A DNA stretch of 64,000 bases from an uncultured Dehalococcoidia bacterium (lineage in GTDB: Bacteria > Chloroflexota > Dehalococcoidia > Lucifugimonadales > Lucifugimonadaceae), in the NCBI GenBank assembly GCA_958295935.1, contig OY282385.1:1302001-1366000 (forward strand), read 5' to 3'. Position numbers and translations under genes: made by a program. The notes under the pieces are model-generated. The model was not told the origin of the DNA, made no database searches, and saw only the letters and a program-made list of their open reading frames with translations. Positions 30,801 to 34,158 of this stretch are shown here, piece after piece (position 1 is the stretch's first letter; every line of letters begins with the position of its first letter).

Positions 30801-33263
30801 GCCATAGGGGTTGAGATTTCCGGCGTTCTCGTTCTTGGTGTCGGATGCGTCGGTGTTGTAGAGGGCGCGGCGCGTCTTGTCCCCGATGACCAGGTCGAGG
30901 GACGGCGTCCCCGCGTTCGTATTGACGGACATCTTCCGGGGATACCGGACGGTTACGGTCAGGGTTTCCCCGGTCACGTAATTGGTCATGGTCGAGCCGA
31001 GGGTCAAGTCGTCCGGCGCCGGGCCCGTGGGGGCCGCCACGAGTATCCTGAAGGTCAGGCTCGCCGAGTCGCCGTCGGCGTCCGTGGCCGTCCACGTATA
31101 GGCCGGGGTCGTCGTGGCCGCCGCAGGCGTGCCGGCTATGGTGCGGGTGGATGCCGTCCAGGTCATGCCCCCCGGCAGCGTCGAGGGCGTTAGCGTGTAG
31201 GTAAGCGAGCCGTCGCCGCCGGTGGCCTCCGGCAGAACGACGGGGGTGATGGCGCCGCTCTTTTCGGCCGTCAAGTCTTCAATTGTCTCGCTGCCAAAGG
31301 ACGGAGAGGCGTCGTTGACCGAGTGGTCCGCGGAGTTGGAGACGGCATGAGTCCCAAGCCCCAGCAGCGCCGCCCTGCCGCCGGACGCCTCCGTTATGGA
31401 GCCGCCGTTCAGCGTAAGCGCGTCCGCCGCGATGCTGATGCCGTCCACGTCGACGTCATCGGCAACGACCTGGTACCGGAAGCTCAGCGTCGAGCCGGAC
31501 GCAGAGCGGTACGCGGCCTGCCGCGTGTTCGCTCCTATGCCGAGCGCAAGGCGGGGCGTTCCCGTAACGCTCACCGCACCGCTGAAGGTAACGTCCACGT
31601 CTATGTTCTCGTCCGTCGCGTAGTTGGACGCGCCGGCCGGTACGGACGTTATGCTCACGCCGCTGACCGAGGGCGGCGGAGCCAGTACCCGGATGGTGAA
31701 CGGGAGGGTGTCGCTGCCCGACTCGCTATTGGCGATGAGGGTGTAGGTCGTGGTCGCCATGGCGGCGGACGGCGTGCCCTCTATGGAGCGGGAGATTGGG
31801 ACGAAAGCCAGGCCGCTCGGCAGGCTCGGCGTGGGGGCGAGCGAGTATTCGTCCGTACAACGCATGACGCGCTCCAACGGGTTGAGACGGCAAACCCGCG
31901 CCGCGCCGTCGGCTTCCGGCAGCGTAATTATCGTGGACGCCCCTTCCTCGACGGTGTACGAGGGCGAGTCCACCCCGTCGAAGGATGCGCCGCCGCCGTT
32001 CACCCGGTGGTCAGACTGCGCCCCAAGAGCGCGGCTGCCGAGACCCAGGGCGACGTCCACCCCGCCCGACTGGATTCCGCCCCCGTTCAGGGTGAGCGCG
32101 TTCGCCGAGATGCTGATGCCGTCGCTATCCCGGTCCGCGCCGATGACGACGTAGCGGAAGCTGACCGTGGAAGAGCTGGCGGAGCGGTACGACGCCTGAC
32201 GGGTGCGAGAGCCGATAGAAAGGGCAAGCTGCGGCGATCCCGTGACCGTAACCGGGCCGCTGAAGGTCACGTCCACGTCGATGTTCGCATTGGCCGAGTA
32301 GGGCGCCGTCGACGTGATGGTCACGCCGGTAACCGTGGCCGCGGACTGTTGGACCGCAACCTCATACACCTCCACGAGGAACTGCAGGGATAGTGATTCG
32401 CCGCCCGCGTCCGTCACGGTCAGCTCGTAGACCGACGGGGGGCTGAACTCGGTCGGAACGCCGGATATCTCCAGAGCCGAGGGGTCGAAAGACAAACCGT
32501 CCGGCAGATCGGGTTCGAGCCGGTAGCTCAACGGCGCCGCACCGCCCGACGCAGAGGGCAGCGTGACGCTGACCGGCTGGCCCGCGGCGTAGCTCTGAGT
32601 CGCTATCCCCCGCCCGAACAGGAGCGGCAACGTACTGGTCGCAGTCCTCTCGTCAGGGTCGGGCGGCGGCAGCTCCGGCGGCGTGCTCGTCCCGGTCGTC
32701 TCGTCAGGATCCGGCGGCGGCAGCTCCGGCGGAGTGCTCGTCCCGGTCGTCTCGTCAGGATCCGATGGCGGCAGCTCCGGCGGAGTGCTCGTAGCGGCCT
32801 TCTCGTCAGGATCCGATGGCGGCAGCTCCGGCGGTGTGCTCGTAGCGGTCGTCTCGTCAGGATCCGGCGGCGGCAGCTCCGGCGGTGTGCTCGTAGCGGT
32901 CTTCTCATCAGGATCCGGCGGCGGCAGCCCCGGCGGAGTGCTCGTAGCGGTCCTCTCGTCAGGATCCGGCGGCGGCAGCTCCGGCGGTGTGTTCTCGTCA
33001 GGGTCGGACGGAGGCAGCGCGGGCGGAGTGCTGGTAGCAGTCCTCTCGTCAGGATCCGGCGGCGGAAGCTCCGGAGGCGTGCTCGTCCCAGTCTTCTCGT
33101 CAGGATCCGGCGGCTGTACCGGCGGAGTGCTCGTAGCCGACGCGCCGGAAGCGCCGGTCGACGCGCTGGTGGGCGACGGAAGCAAGTCGGCCAGCAGCGC
33201 AACCGCAAAGACGGCGACTCCCAGAACCCCCAGCCGCATCAGCCGGTTAGCGCTGACGCTCAT
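6888..33263 (-). CDS. Giant modular surface protein with Ig-like (He_PIG-type) repeats, 8,791 aa
   Basis: A single uninterrupted 26.4-kb reading frame. In order: a signal peptide (MSVSANRLMRLGVLGVAVFAVALLADLL); 10 Pro-rich repeats of about 17 residues (TSTPPELPPPDPDE type); a first Ig-like unit; 16 copies of a module of about 110 aa (core VTGSPQLALSIGSRTRQ, later LTLNGG) interspersed with Ig-like units; 59 tandem units of about 91 aa (FGSQTISDKSWTQRQAI, then LPAGV, SGTP, YTWTATDADGD); a PT-rich stalk (TPTPEP repeats); and a C-terminal helix (VWWILLAALIAAAVAALVF) with a short basic tail. The tandem units match the putative-Ig He_PIG class found in large adhesins. It should be a membrane-anchored surface fibre for adhesion or cell contact. 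No LPXTG or enzymatic domain is visible. An AGGGG lies 6 nt before the ATG and an in-frame TAG closes the upstream frame. Many units are nearly identical in DNA, so copy number may vary between strains or be affected by assembly. Confidence 0.9.
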   Translation of the reverse strand: MSVSANRLMRLGVLGVAVFAVALLADLLPSPTSASTGASGASATSTPPVQPPDPDEKTGTSTPPELPPPDPDERTATSTPPALPPSDPDENTPPELPPPDPDERTATSTPPGLPPPDPDEKTATSTPPELPPPDPDETTATSTPPELPPSDPDEKAATSTPPELPPSDPDETTGTSTPPELPPPDPDETTGTSTPPELPPPDPDERTATSTLPLLFGRGIATQSYAAGQPVSVTLPSASGGAAPLSYRLEPDLPDGLSFDPSALEISGVPTEFSPPSVYELTVTDAGGESLSLQFLVEVYEVAVQQSAATVTGVTITSTAPYSANANIDVDVTFSGPVTVTGSPQLALSIGSRTRQASYRSASSSTVSFRYVVIGADRDSDGISISANALTLNGGGIQSGGVDVALGLGSRALGAQSDHRVNGGGASFDGVDSPSYTVEEGASTIITLPEADGAARVCRLNPLERVMRCTDEYSLAPTPSLPSGLAFVPISRSIEGTPSAAMATTTYTLIANSESGSDTLPFTIRVLAPPPSVSGVSITSVPAGASNYATDENIDVDVTFSGAVSVTGTPRLALGIGANTRQAAYRSASGSTLSFRYQVVADDVDVDGISIAADALTLNGGSITEASGGRAALLGLGTHAVSNSADHSVNDASPSFGSETIEDLTAEKSGAITPVVLPEATGGDGSLTYTLTPSTLPGGMTWTASTRTIAGTPAAATTTPAYTWTATDADGDSASLTFRILVAAPTGPAPDDLTLGSTMTNYVTGETLTVTVRYPRKMSVNTNAGTPSLDLVIGDKTRRALYNTDASDTKNENAGNLNPYGYLIFQYVVRMEDFDDDGVAIPGDALRLNGGKIRTLVAPVDAKLHLGSHAVVSGDSKSVKMKVNDVPPTFGSATISSRVYDLNATTTPFVLPEAGGGGGMLTYTLTPTTMPAGMTWTASTRTIAGTPTATTTATTYTWKATDGDGDTASLTFSIEVRNPTGPAVFDVIRYLVQSEHQDDADKDNYTVGETLRVALNYRPTSVTVTGSPQLVLIIGDKRVKANYDALHSWSRGVVFSHQITSDDWDGDGIAIPPDAVLLNGGSIRVRGGPQDGQDVKINLGSHAIASGSPDSSRMRVRDTVPFIDNTYVTNVRVSVNKPVELALVGQVYGDAPFVFTVSPELPEGLYIGTPDAESTLSPNTPCLMGQTSEIVTGKKFWLRALDRDGDETLLSYFLLTTGDSAAVDEVEILSSPYANDTYGAGEVIEVAVGFDRGITGTSLSQSTLTLDVGANTRNAAYHSTDADGRLVYKYTVQPERDLSGYVYEGGRFFYKTIIFPADGDADGITISADSLKLNGAAITDASTSVDAWLDLGTLAVSNSSSHKVDGSVATPMAVEAVSIISTPASTDGYDAGEVIEARVTFSKPATVTGSPQLALALGSTNRQAAYQAAKSGGDHLVFSHTVTTQDKDADGISIADTLDSEGNVTAHALTLNGGTINDSGGTAAPRALGTSAITNASAHKVYTPPRVTGVSILSGPGVNGTYDAGETIELQLTFSETTLTSGVPQVALTIGANTRQAVLTSDVTGLGRTHLYQYAVTANDEDTDGISIGADALTLPPGASIRATFGLEDAELSLGSRAVENDSAHTVRDYPPMLGSIEAQNYVVGTAVDFALPQAIGGNGSLTYSLSPAALPAGLTLTVSSTATSTITGTPTATTTLTAYTWSVTDVDGDTAQSAFSIAVAASNAPMITDVRFYSSPRAGSGNTYDADTRRPIVVHVEFDREVKVNYPSDGTGGPQLALEIGAETVQVDLSPGGGYAVSCVVGGERRVGNSRMIDAVCTPERTTLQFIYNVQGTDEDQDGLSIPEGALTLDKVTLRDRATNGIDASLALGSHAITNDPGHKVDGGSNVPPVVAALDVTGPQATPPADGYEAGDTLSIQLTFDEHVTLTGSPTIALQVGSQTRQAAFHSVVRPDGSAPNAPYSTLKFTYTFLTTDSDSDGISIADTLDSDGNVTAHAVRLNGATIRDSGGRDAVLDLGTQAIVDDADFRVLAPPKITSVSVISPAQQSGTHTWPHLMTIAIDYNQPVMYRPPTATSTAGMRLTVGIASGDQVFVPSNSQTMNNRIAFAHNVMHNDVDTDGISLAADALDLMGGTLRDAEGEDAQIDLTGFTFTNKPDAKIDGTKANFWPEFATTTLTVSNPAVDTPAAVNLPRSGGDEPLSWSVSPALPAGLSMNAVTGAISGTPTLETPLKQYTVTVQDYLGVPPGGQGYYDVGNGDTAAAAFRMRVSGPRPAVTGVSFIGAPQAGDTYGAGEEVVVGVSFDSDATGNIIVGGVPELALKIGSNTRQAVYYYTAQSTRTLYFRYTVQASDVDADGVSVEAGALTLGGGAIIRRAGGHDAVTDLGVHTVADSSSHKVNGATSVTPSVTGVRVVSQPARGTAYNLGEEIEVEVEFDRAVTVTGSPTLGLTVGTATRQASYGQVGVSPRYHYFRYLVQATDASLDGLRTTVNALTVPSGSHIRNAAGANAQQGILSTAQSISSSNVNGYSNPAAVIRDVRISSIPAEGTTYKLGETITVQVRFSKPVTVTGAPRLGIMMTSGMGSGGALYARSVRAQETPGPSQPHHFWLEFDYTVQSYANIADDYDPDGITVNEINVAVRNEWILVLLPSDATIVGAADGGLAAQLRSRVTERVWDGTRWVDRTMNHSLVNESEHKVDGRQPRVTSLEIHGQPANLTRCNDPDQPPSPTVRYICSLTPGALDAPSYFAGETINALVTFSGPVRVSSASVPLTLANGTVTASSWSYYQPTSNNYSKVLIGYTVQRSDQDPNGIGISRNALSGEIGSRAVGNPVVLTHAAVPENSRHAILKRGQAPAYTRYATVQSQPNAAAGYDADEYIRVGVVFDEQVNVAGSPRLSLTIGGNTRTASYVGSNGTILSFRYLVQSSDVDTDGISLPANAMSLNGARITTRRNNTAANVGNGATTPFAAHKVDGAQNRPPNVTGAAITSTPLAGAYGAGEAIYVEVSFHKRMAVTGSPQLTLTLDGATTTAAYHRTDDRSITFRYQVRTGDSDPNGVSVGAGALNLNGGTIQSRSGVNANLGLGSHAITDAAGHRVDGHVITVPTFAPIADKNWYVNRAVSHTLPEAVGGRGSLTYSLTPALPAGMSFNNVSRVISGTARAVAARTVYTLTARDAHGVRGSVSFGITIGQSAVPTFGSQTVADQTWLRAGPITEFTLPTATSGDGALTYTIIPPFQRGVTIATTTPYTVSGVPTGARARTMYTWTATDADGETASVTFHVTTDHAGVNLPFFGTKTIADQSWLQNKQVLPTQPEDWQTPNPEIFSGNIWYETRIFLPTVEGPGFDSGDPDRYYDSKVQYTLSPALPAGLTLATTTRNQLRILPEIGAGQISGTPTEAMPRTLYTWTAAAPDADSAVLSFYITVAPDLMPYFSGLIENKRWVRGKQIPGFTLPEANSGDGALTYALTPALPAGVTLDADTRAVSGTPTAAATSTLYTWTATDADGDTGSLTFDIAVGVPPSFGSQTIANKDWAQNLPISPFDLPAATGGYGTLSYTLSPALPDGVTATSTFAVSGTPTPAMSSTQYTWTVTDEYGDTASLQFSISVDSEPSFGDQTIPEQFWTQNVDVTPFTLPSATGGNGTLTYMMEPGLPPGMDISDSHRVTGASPFHITKRPFDWMVTDEDGDRARIRFFVTIYEDVEPTFGSQTISDKTWTQRQAITGFTLPEATSGNGDLTYSLSPALPAGVATTTAFAVSGTPTGYQGATTYTWTATDADGDEAELTFTIAIAEDLAPSFGSQTISDKTWTQRQAITGFTLPAATGGDGTLTYTLSPALPAGVATTTTFAVSGTPTGYQAEAIYTWTATDADGDAAELAFTITIAEDLAPSFGSQTISDKAWRQYDGIAGFTLPTATGGDGSLTYSISPALPAGVTKNASHEVSGTPSVKLASTEYTWTATDADGDTASLTFDIAIDGVPSFSTTISDKSWTQRQAISSFTLPTASGGDGTLTYALSPALPAGVTKNASHQVSGTPSVKMASTEYTWTATDGDGDTASLTFDIAVDGVPTFGSTTISDKSWTQRQAISSFTLPTASGGDGTLTYALSPALPNGVTLNLTTREVSGTPSVKLTSTEYTWTATDGDGDKASLTFDVEVDGIPTFGSTTISDKSWTQRQGIAAFTLPSANGGDGTLTYSISPALPAGVTRDAATRVVSGTPTGYQAEAIYTWKATDGDGDTAELTFTITIAEDLFPSFGAQTIADKAWKQYDQITGFTLPTASGGDAPLTYRIRPALPAGVTKNASHEVSGTPSVKLAATTYTWIARDADGDTARLTFTIAIDGVPAFHTIRVHDQSWTQRQAISEVVLPGAHGGDGELTYTLSPALPSGATSTPPRPALMGILPEAKKTIIGTPTVSMARTQYTWKVEDSDGDTASLTFYITVDGIPTFGSTTIADKSWRQYDQITGFTLPAADGGDTPLTYTLSPALPAGVTKNANHEVSGTPSVKLTSTEYTWTVRDPDGDTASLTFDIAIDGVPSFGSQTISDKSWTQRQAISSFTLPTASGGDGSVTYALSPALPAGVTRDAATRVVSGTPSGKMASTEYTWTATDGDGDTASLTFDVAVDGIPTFGSQTISDKSWTQNKAISSFTLPSASGGDGTLKYTLSPALPAGVATTTTFAASGTPTGYQAEAIYTWKATDGDGDEAELTFTITIAEDLAPSFSTTIGDKSWTQRQAISSFTLPTANGGDGSLTYTLSPALPSGVTKNASHEVSGTPSGKMASTEYTWTAEDADGDTASLTFDIAVDGVPTFGSATISDKSWTQRQAISSFTLPTASGGDGSLTYTLSPALPTGVTRDSTTRVVSGTPSVKLASTEYTWTATDGDGDKASLTFDIAVDGIPTFGSQTISDKSWTQRQAISSFTLPTANGGDGSLTYTLSPSLPAGVSKNASHEVSGTPSVKLTSTEYTWTAEDADGDTASLTFDIAVDGVPTFGSATISDKSWTQRQAISSFTLPTASGGDGSLTYSLSPALPAGVTRNLTTRVVSGTPSVKLTSTEYTWTAEDGDGDTASLTFDIAVDGIPTFGSQTISDKSWTQRQAVSSFTLPTASGGDGSLTYTLSPALPAGVTKNASHEVSGTPTGHQTATTYTWTATDGDGDKASLTFDIAVDGIPTFGATTISDKSWTQRQAISSFTLPTASGGDGSLTYTLSPALPSGVTKNASHEVSGTPSVKLTSTEYTWTAEDADGDTASLTFDIAVDGIPTFGSATISDKSWTQRQAITGFTLPTASGGDGSLTYTLSPALPNGVTKNASHEVSGTPSVKMASTEYTWTATDGDGDKASLTFDIAVDGIPSFGSATISDKSWTQRQAITGFTLPTASGGDGSLTYTLSPALPAGVSKNASHEVSGTPSVKMTSTEYTWTAEDGDGDKASLTFDIAVDGVPSFSTTISDRTWTQRQAITAFTLPAASGGDGTLTYTLSPSLPAGVSKNASHRVTGTPTEYQAATTYTWKATDGDGDAAQLTFTITITADKTPTFGLQTIGDKSWTQRQAISSFTLPTATGGDGSLTYTLSPALPAGVTKNASHRVNGTPTGHQTATTYTWKAEDDDGDTAELTFTITIAEDLAPTFSATIGNKTWTQRQAITAFTLPTANGGDGTLTYSISPTLPAGVSKDDNHRVSGTPTGYQSATTYTWKAEDGDGDAAELTFTITIAEDLAPTFSQTISDKSWTQRQAITAFTLPTASGGDGTLTYSISPALPAGVTKNASHEVSGTPTGHQSATTYTWKAEDDDGDAAELTFTITIAEDLAPSFSQTISDKTWTQRQAITAFTLPTANGGDGTLTYSISPALPAGVTKNASHEVSGTPTGHQIATTYTWKAEDDDGDTAELTFTITIAEDLAPTFSQTISDKSWTQRQAITAFTLPTASGGDGTLTYSISPTLPAGVSKNASHEVSGTPTGHQTATTYTWKAEDDDGDTAQLTFTITIAEDLAPTFSQTIADKSWTQRQAISSFTLPTASGGDGTLRYSISPSLPAGVTKNASHEVSGTPTGHQTATTYTWKAEDDDGDAAELTFTITIAEDLAPTFSTTISDKSWTQRQAISSFTLPTANGGDAPLTYSISPALPAGVSKNASHEVSGTPTGHQTATTYTWKAEDGDGDAAELTFTITIAEDLAPSFSATIGNKTWTQRQAISSFTLPTASGGDGTLTYTLSPALPAGVSKDDNHRVSGTPTGYQSATTYTWKAEDDDGDAAELTFTITIATDLAPTFSQTISDKSWTQHQPITAFTLPTASGGDGTLTYSISPTLPAGVSKNASHEVSGTPTGHQTATTYTWKAEDGDGDAAELTFAITIAEDLAPTFSTTISDKSWTQRQAITAFTLPQASGGDGSLTYSISPALPAGVTKDASHRVSGTPTGHQTATTYTWKVEDDDGDAAELTFTITIAEDLAPSFSTTISDKSWTQRQAITAFTLPTASGGDGTLTYSISPSLPAGVSKNASHEVSGTPTGHQTATTYTWKAEDDDGDAAELTFTITIAEDLAPSFGSQTIGDKSWTQRQAITGFTLPTASGGDGTLTYSISPSLPAGVSKDDNHRVSGTPTGYQSATTYTWKAEDGDGDAAELTFTITIAEDLAPTFGAATIGNKTWTQRQAISSFTLPTASGGDGTLTYSISPTLPAGVSKNASHEVSGTPTGHQTATTYTWKAEDGDGDAAELTFTITIAEDLAPTFSTTISDKTWTQRQAITSFTLPQASGGDGELTYTLSPALPAGVTRATTTPYRVSGTPSVKLASTEYTWTATDVDGDSASLTFDIAVDGVPTFGSTTISDKTWTQRQAITSFTLPTADGGDGELTYTLSPALPAGVTRSATSTFAVSGTPSVKQASTEYTWTATDGDGDTASLTFDIAVDGVPTFGSQTISDKTWTQNKAIAAFTLPTASGGDGSLTYTLSPSLPDGVATTTPYAVSGTPTGYQAAASYTWKATDGDGDAAELTFTITIAEDLEPTFGAETIADQSWRQYDPITAFTLPKATGGDGELRYTLSPALPTGVVRGATTTPAVSAVSGTPSGALADAITEYTWTVEDADGDTASLTFDVEFDGVPSFGSQVIANRYLRKGVEITPFDLPDAFGGDGSLTYTLSPALPDDLVLGATSTPHRVNGTPANYGLKLRYTWTATDGDGDTASLQFYIDVVADTLPDPRAKRKTPDTNEPLDFPGTIDDKSWTQRQAITAFDLPLATGGRGSVTYTLSPALPAGVRLATTSDDRIEISGTPSGKMSRTRYTWSASDVENSMGTFFYITVDGVPTFGSETIADKSWTQRQAITAFTLPTATDGDGTLRYSISPALPAGVTLNLTTRQVSGTPSVKLASTEYTWTAEDADGDTASLTFDIAIDGVPSFSTTIGNKTWTQNKAITGFTLPTASGGDGSLTYTLSPSLPAGVTKNASHRVSGTPTGHQTATTYTWKAEDADGDTTQLTFTITIAEDLAPTFGSSTISDKSWTQRQAITAFTLPTATGGDGSLTYTLSPALPAGVSKNASHRVSGTPSVKLASTEYTWTAEDADGDTASLTFDIAIDGVPSFSTTIGNKTWTQRQAISSFTLPTASGGDGSLSYTLSPSLPAGVTKNASHLVTGTPTGHQTATTYTWKAEDADGDAVELTFTITIAEDLAPSFGSSTISDKSWTQRQAITAFTLPTATGGDGSLTYTLSPALPAGVTKNASHRVSGTPSVKLASTEYTWTAEDADGDTASLTFDIAVDGIPSFGSTTISDKTWTQNQAITAFTLPTASGGDTPVTYTLSPSLPAGVSKNAIHEVSGTPTGHQTATTYTWKAADGDGDAVELTFTITIAEDLAPSFLATIANKTWTQNKAIPAFTLPTATGGDTPLTYSISPALPAGVTKNASHQVSGTPTGHQTATTYTWTATDGDGDAAQLTFTIAIAEDLEPSFGAQTIGDQFWTQRQAISSFTLPAASGGDGTLTYTLSPALPAGVSKDDNHQVSGTPTAYQTATTYTWKATDADGDAAELTFDIEVAVVGIPPKTPIRGTIPSFGDKTIADKSWTQRQAITSFTLPTATGGDGTLTYTLSPSLPIGVATTTQYAVSGTPSVQQISTTYTWTATDVDGDSAELTFTIEVIASNILDPPPPPPPDPPGPPEPPTPDEDLPLSFSATIADKSWTQRQAITAFRLPQASGGSGSLTYTLSPALPAGVTKSASREVSGTPTVDLATTEYTWTATDEDGNTASLTFDVAVDGVPSFGSMTISNKAWTQNEAITAFTLPVAGGGDGSLTYTLSPALPAGVSKNATQEVSGTPTGYQAATTYTWTATDADGDAAQLTFTITIARDPSPSFSTTIGNKRWTQNKAIAGFTLPTASGGDGTLTYTLSPALPAGVSRNTDREVSGTPTGYQAATTYTWTATDADGDAAQLTFTITIARDPSPSFSTTIGNKRWTQDKAISEFTLPMAGGGDGSLTYTLSPALPAGVSKSASHRVSGTPSVKKASTEYTWTATDADGDTAELTFTITIDERTPADDENLSPSFWTTIGNKTWMQDKAITAFTLPMAGGGDGSLTYTLSPALPAGVTKDSSDRVSGVPEAPKERTLYRWTATDADGDAASISFYITVLKLGDEPTPTPTPEPRTTAPTPTPEPRVRALTPTPEPRTPGLTPTPEPGTPAPLTPTPTPTPEPGTPGLTPTPESLLAVGVSVEDDGARDPVRVPTPTSEPTPTSTPTLTPTPTRTLAPAPVPAPTQAPPPAPTPTQAPPPTPEPTPALAPTPTLPSALDRGVSPVWWILLAALIAAAVAALVFKNRERLGIGTLPTPF
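7480..23960 (-). repeat. 59 tandem coding repeats of about 273 bp (Ig-like units)
   Basis: I count 59 successive units, each starting near a (V/I/A)P(S/T)FG..TI.(D/N)K.W motif and ending in a (A/E)LTFTI or SLTFDI strand. The middle of the array is highly uniform even at wobble positions. Divergent units lie at the N-terminal side (left-hand units of the protein) and around units 43-45. Two alternating sub-classes can be seen, one ending IAEDLAP and one ending IAVDG. The uniformity suggests recent duplication or gene conversion. Confidence 0.85.
24000..32350 (-). repeat. 16 degenerate coding modules of about 110 aa in the giant protein
   Basis: Sixteen copies share a V(T/S)(G/D)V.I.S.P start, Y.AGE.I.V.V.F, TGSPQLAL.IG..TRQA.Y, F.Y.V...D.D.DGI, A(L)TLNGG and a final LGSHA(V/I)..S..HKV(D/N)G. 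They are much more diverged from each other than the Ig-like units, with Ig-like units interspersed between several of them. I do not recognise the module beyond resemblance to beta-rich adhesin domains. Confidence 0.75.
32640..33125 (-). repeat. 10 copies of a ~51-bp Pro-rich coding repeat
   Basis: The region encodes ten DPDE-containing units of about 17 residues (TSTPPELPPPDPDE plus two or three variable residues) directly after the signal peptide. One unit is shortened (DPDENTPPELPP). It probably forms an extended, rigid or wall-spanning segment. The DNA units are near-identical and likely to vary in number. Confidence 0.85.
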
Positions 33264-33966
33264 ACCACGCCCCTAACACCGGGCCTTGAGCGTTTCGCAG
33301 CGTCCATCACGAGAACCCAGCCCTGACTTTCGGGGGGGGGGGGGGGGGTAAGGTCAATCCCGCCATAACCAGGTAAGCCAGCTCGCAAAGACCGGCCTTC
33401 CCAAGAGTCAGAGTCCCTGTCTGCTGAGCGAGGGAAGGAGGCGGCAGAATAGGCAACGGGTGAATGAGATTTCGGAACGGGGTGTAGGTGTCTAGGGTAA
33501 AGCGACATAGCAGACTGGATACCCTGTGCCTGCGCTGCACTGTATAAGGGGGAAGGCGTGGCGGAAGCCACGCTCATACACCTGCACGTAAGAAACAATT
33601 CACGCCCCAAAGCGAGCCGGACCAATCTCCTCAACTGGAATCCCGAATTATAGAGGCCAAACATCCCTCAAAGCAACACCAAAACCAAAGACAGGCGCTG
33701 TAGAGGCACGGAACACTCCGCCAGTGTCAGAGGGTATCCAAGATACCCTCACGCATGGTACCGCCCAAGCACTTGGTTTGATACCTGTCAAAAGCCTGGT
33801 TTGACCCTACTCGATGGCGAACCCCTTAACCTCTTCAGCCCTCCCGTAGTATGAGATGCCGCCGCGGCCCAAACGATTCAGCCCGTGAAAAAGCCGCAGC
33901 CTGACCCCCCGTAGTCCGCTAAGAAAACCGGCCACAACGGCCCCGGTACTCTCTACCGCCGAGATA
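33264..33966. other. Intergenic region between the giant gene and tRNA-Val
   Basis: About 700 bp. It holds the poly(G)/poly(C) tract described separately and otherwise no gene I can support. The short minus-strand ORFs across the tract only gain a run of prolines from it and have no ribosome site or recognisable sequence. Confidence 0.5.
33326..33357 (-). promoter_or_regulatory. Poly(C) tract in a candidate phase-variable promoter of the giant gene
   Basis: On the plus strand 17 consecutive G occur at 33332-33348; on the transcribed strand this is C17. It lies 68 nt before the giant gene's ATG. A -35-like TTGACC (33357-33352) precedes it with only TTA between, and GAAAGT (33331-33326) follows. 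With 17 C the -35 to GAAAGT spacing is 20 nt; losing about three C would give 17. A homopolymer between -35 and -10 is the arrangement known from phase-variable neisserial opc and porA promoters. The -10 is poor, so the exact promoter is uncertain, but the tract itself is plain. Confidence 0.5.
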
Positions 33967-34043
33967 TGGTGGGCGATGGAGGACTCGAACCTCCGACCTT
34001 CTGTATGTAAGACAGACGCTCTAACCAGCTGAGCTAACCGCCC
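33967..34043 (-). tRNA. tRNA-Val (anticodon UAC)
   Basis: The minus strand folds as a full cloverleaf. The acceptor stem is GGGCGGT/ATCGCCC (one G-U), the D arm has AGCTCAGCTGGTTAGAGC, the anticodon stem TCTGT/ACAGA encloses the loop CTTACAT with anticodon TAC, and the T arm is GGAGGTTCGAGTCCTCC. The 3' CCA is encoded. With CCA it is 77 nt long. A UAC anticodon reads valine GUN codons. Confidence 0.96.
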
Positions 34044-34158
34044 TCAGCCACCCCCGCCATTGTGCCACATGGAACTCGCCGCAGCGTCAACGCCCAAGCC
34101 TCCCCAGCGCCCGCCGCAGTGACGGCCAACGCCCGGAAAACCTCTCAGCGCCGCTGCC

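Noticed and set aside
33260-33664. 134-codon minus-strand ORF crossing the poly(C) tract
   Set aside because: It is in a different frame from the giant gene, has no recognisable sequence or ribosome site, and its proline run is only the homopolymer.
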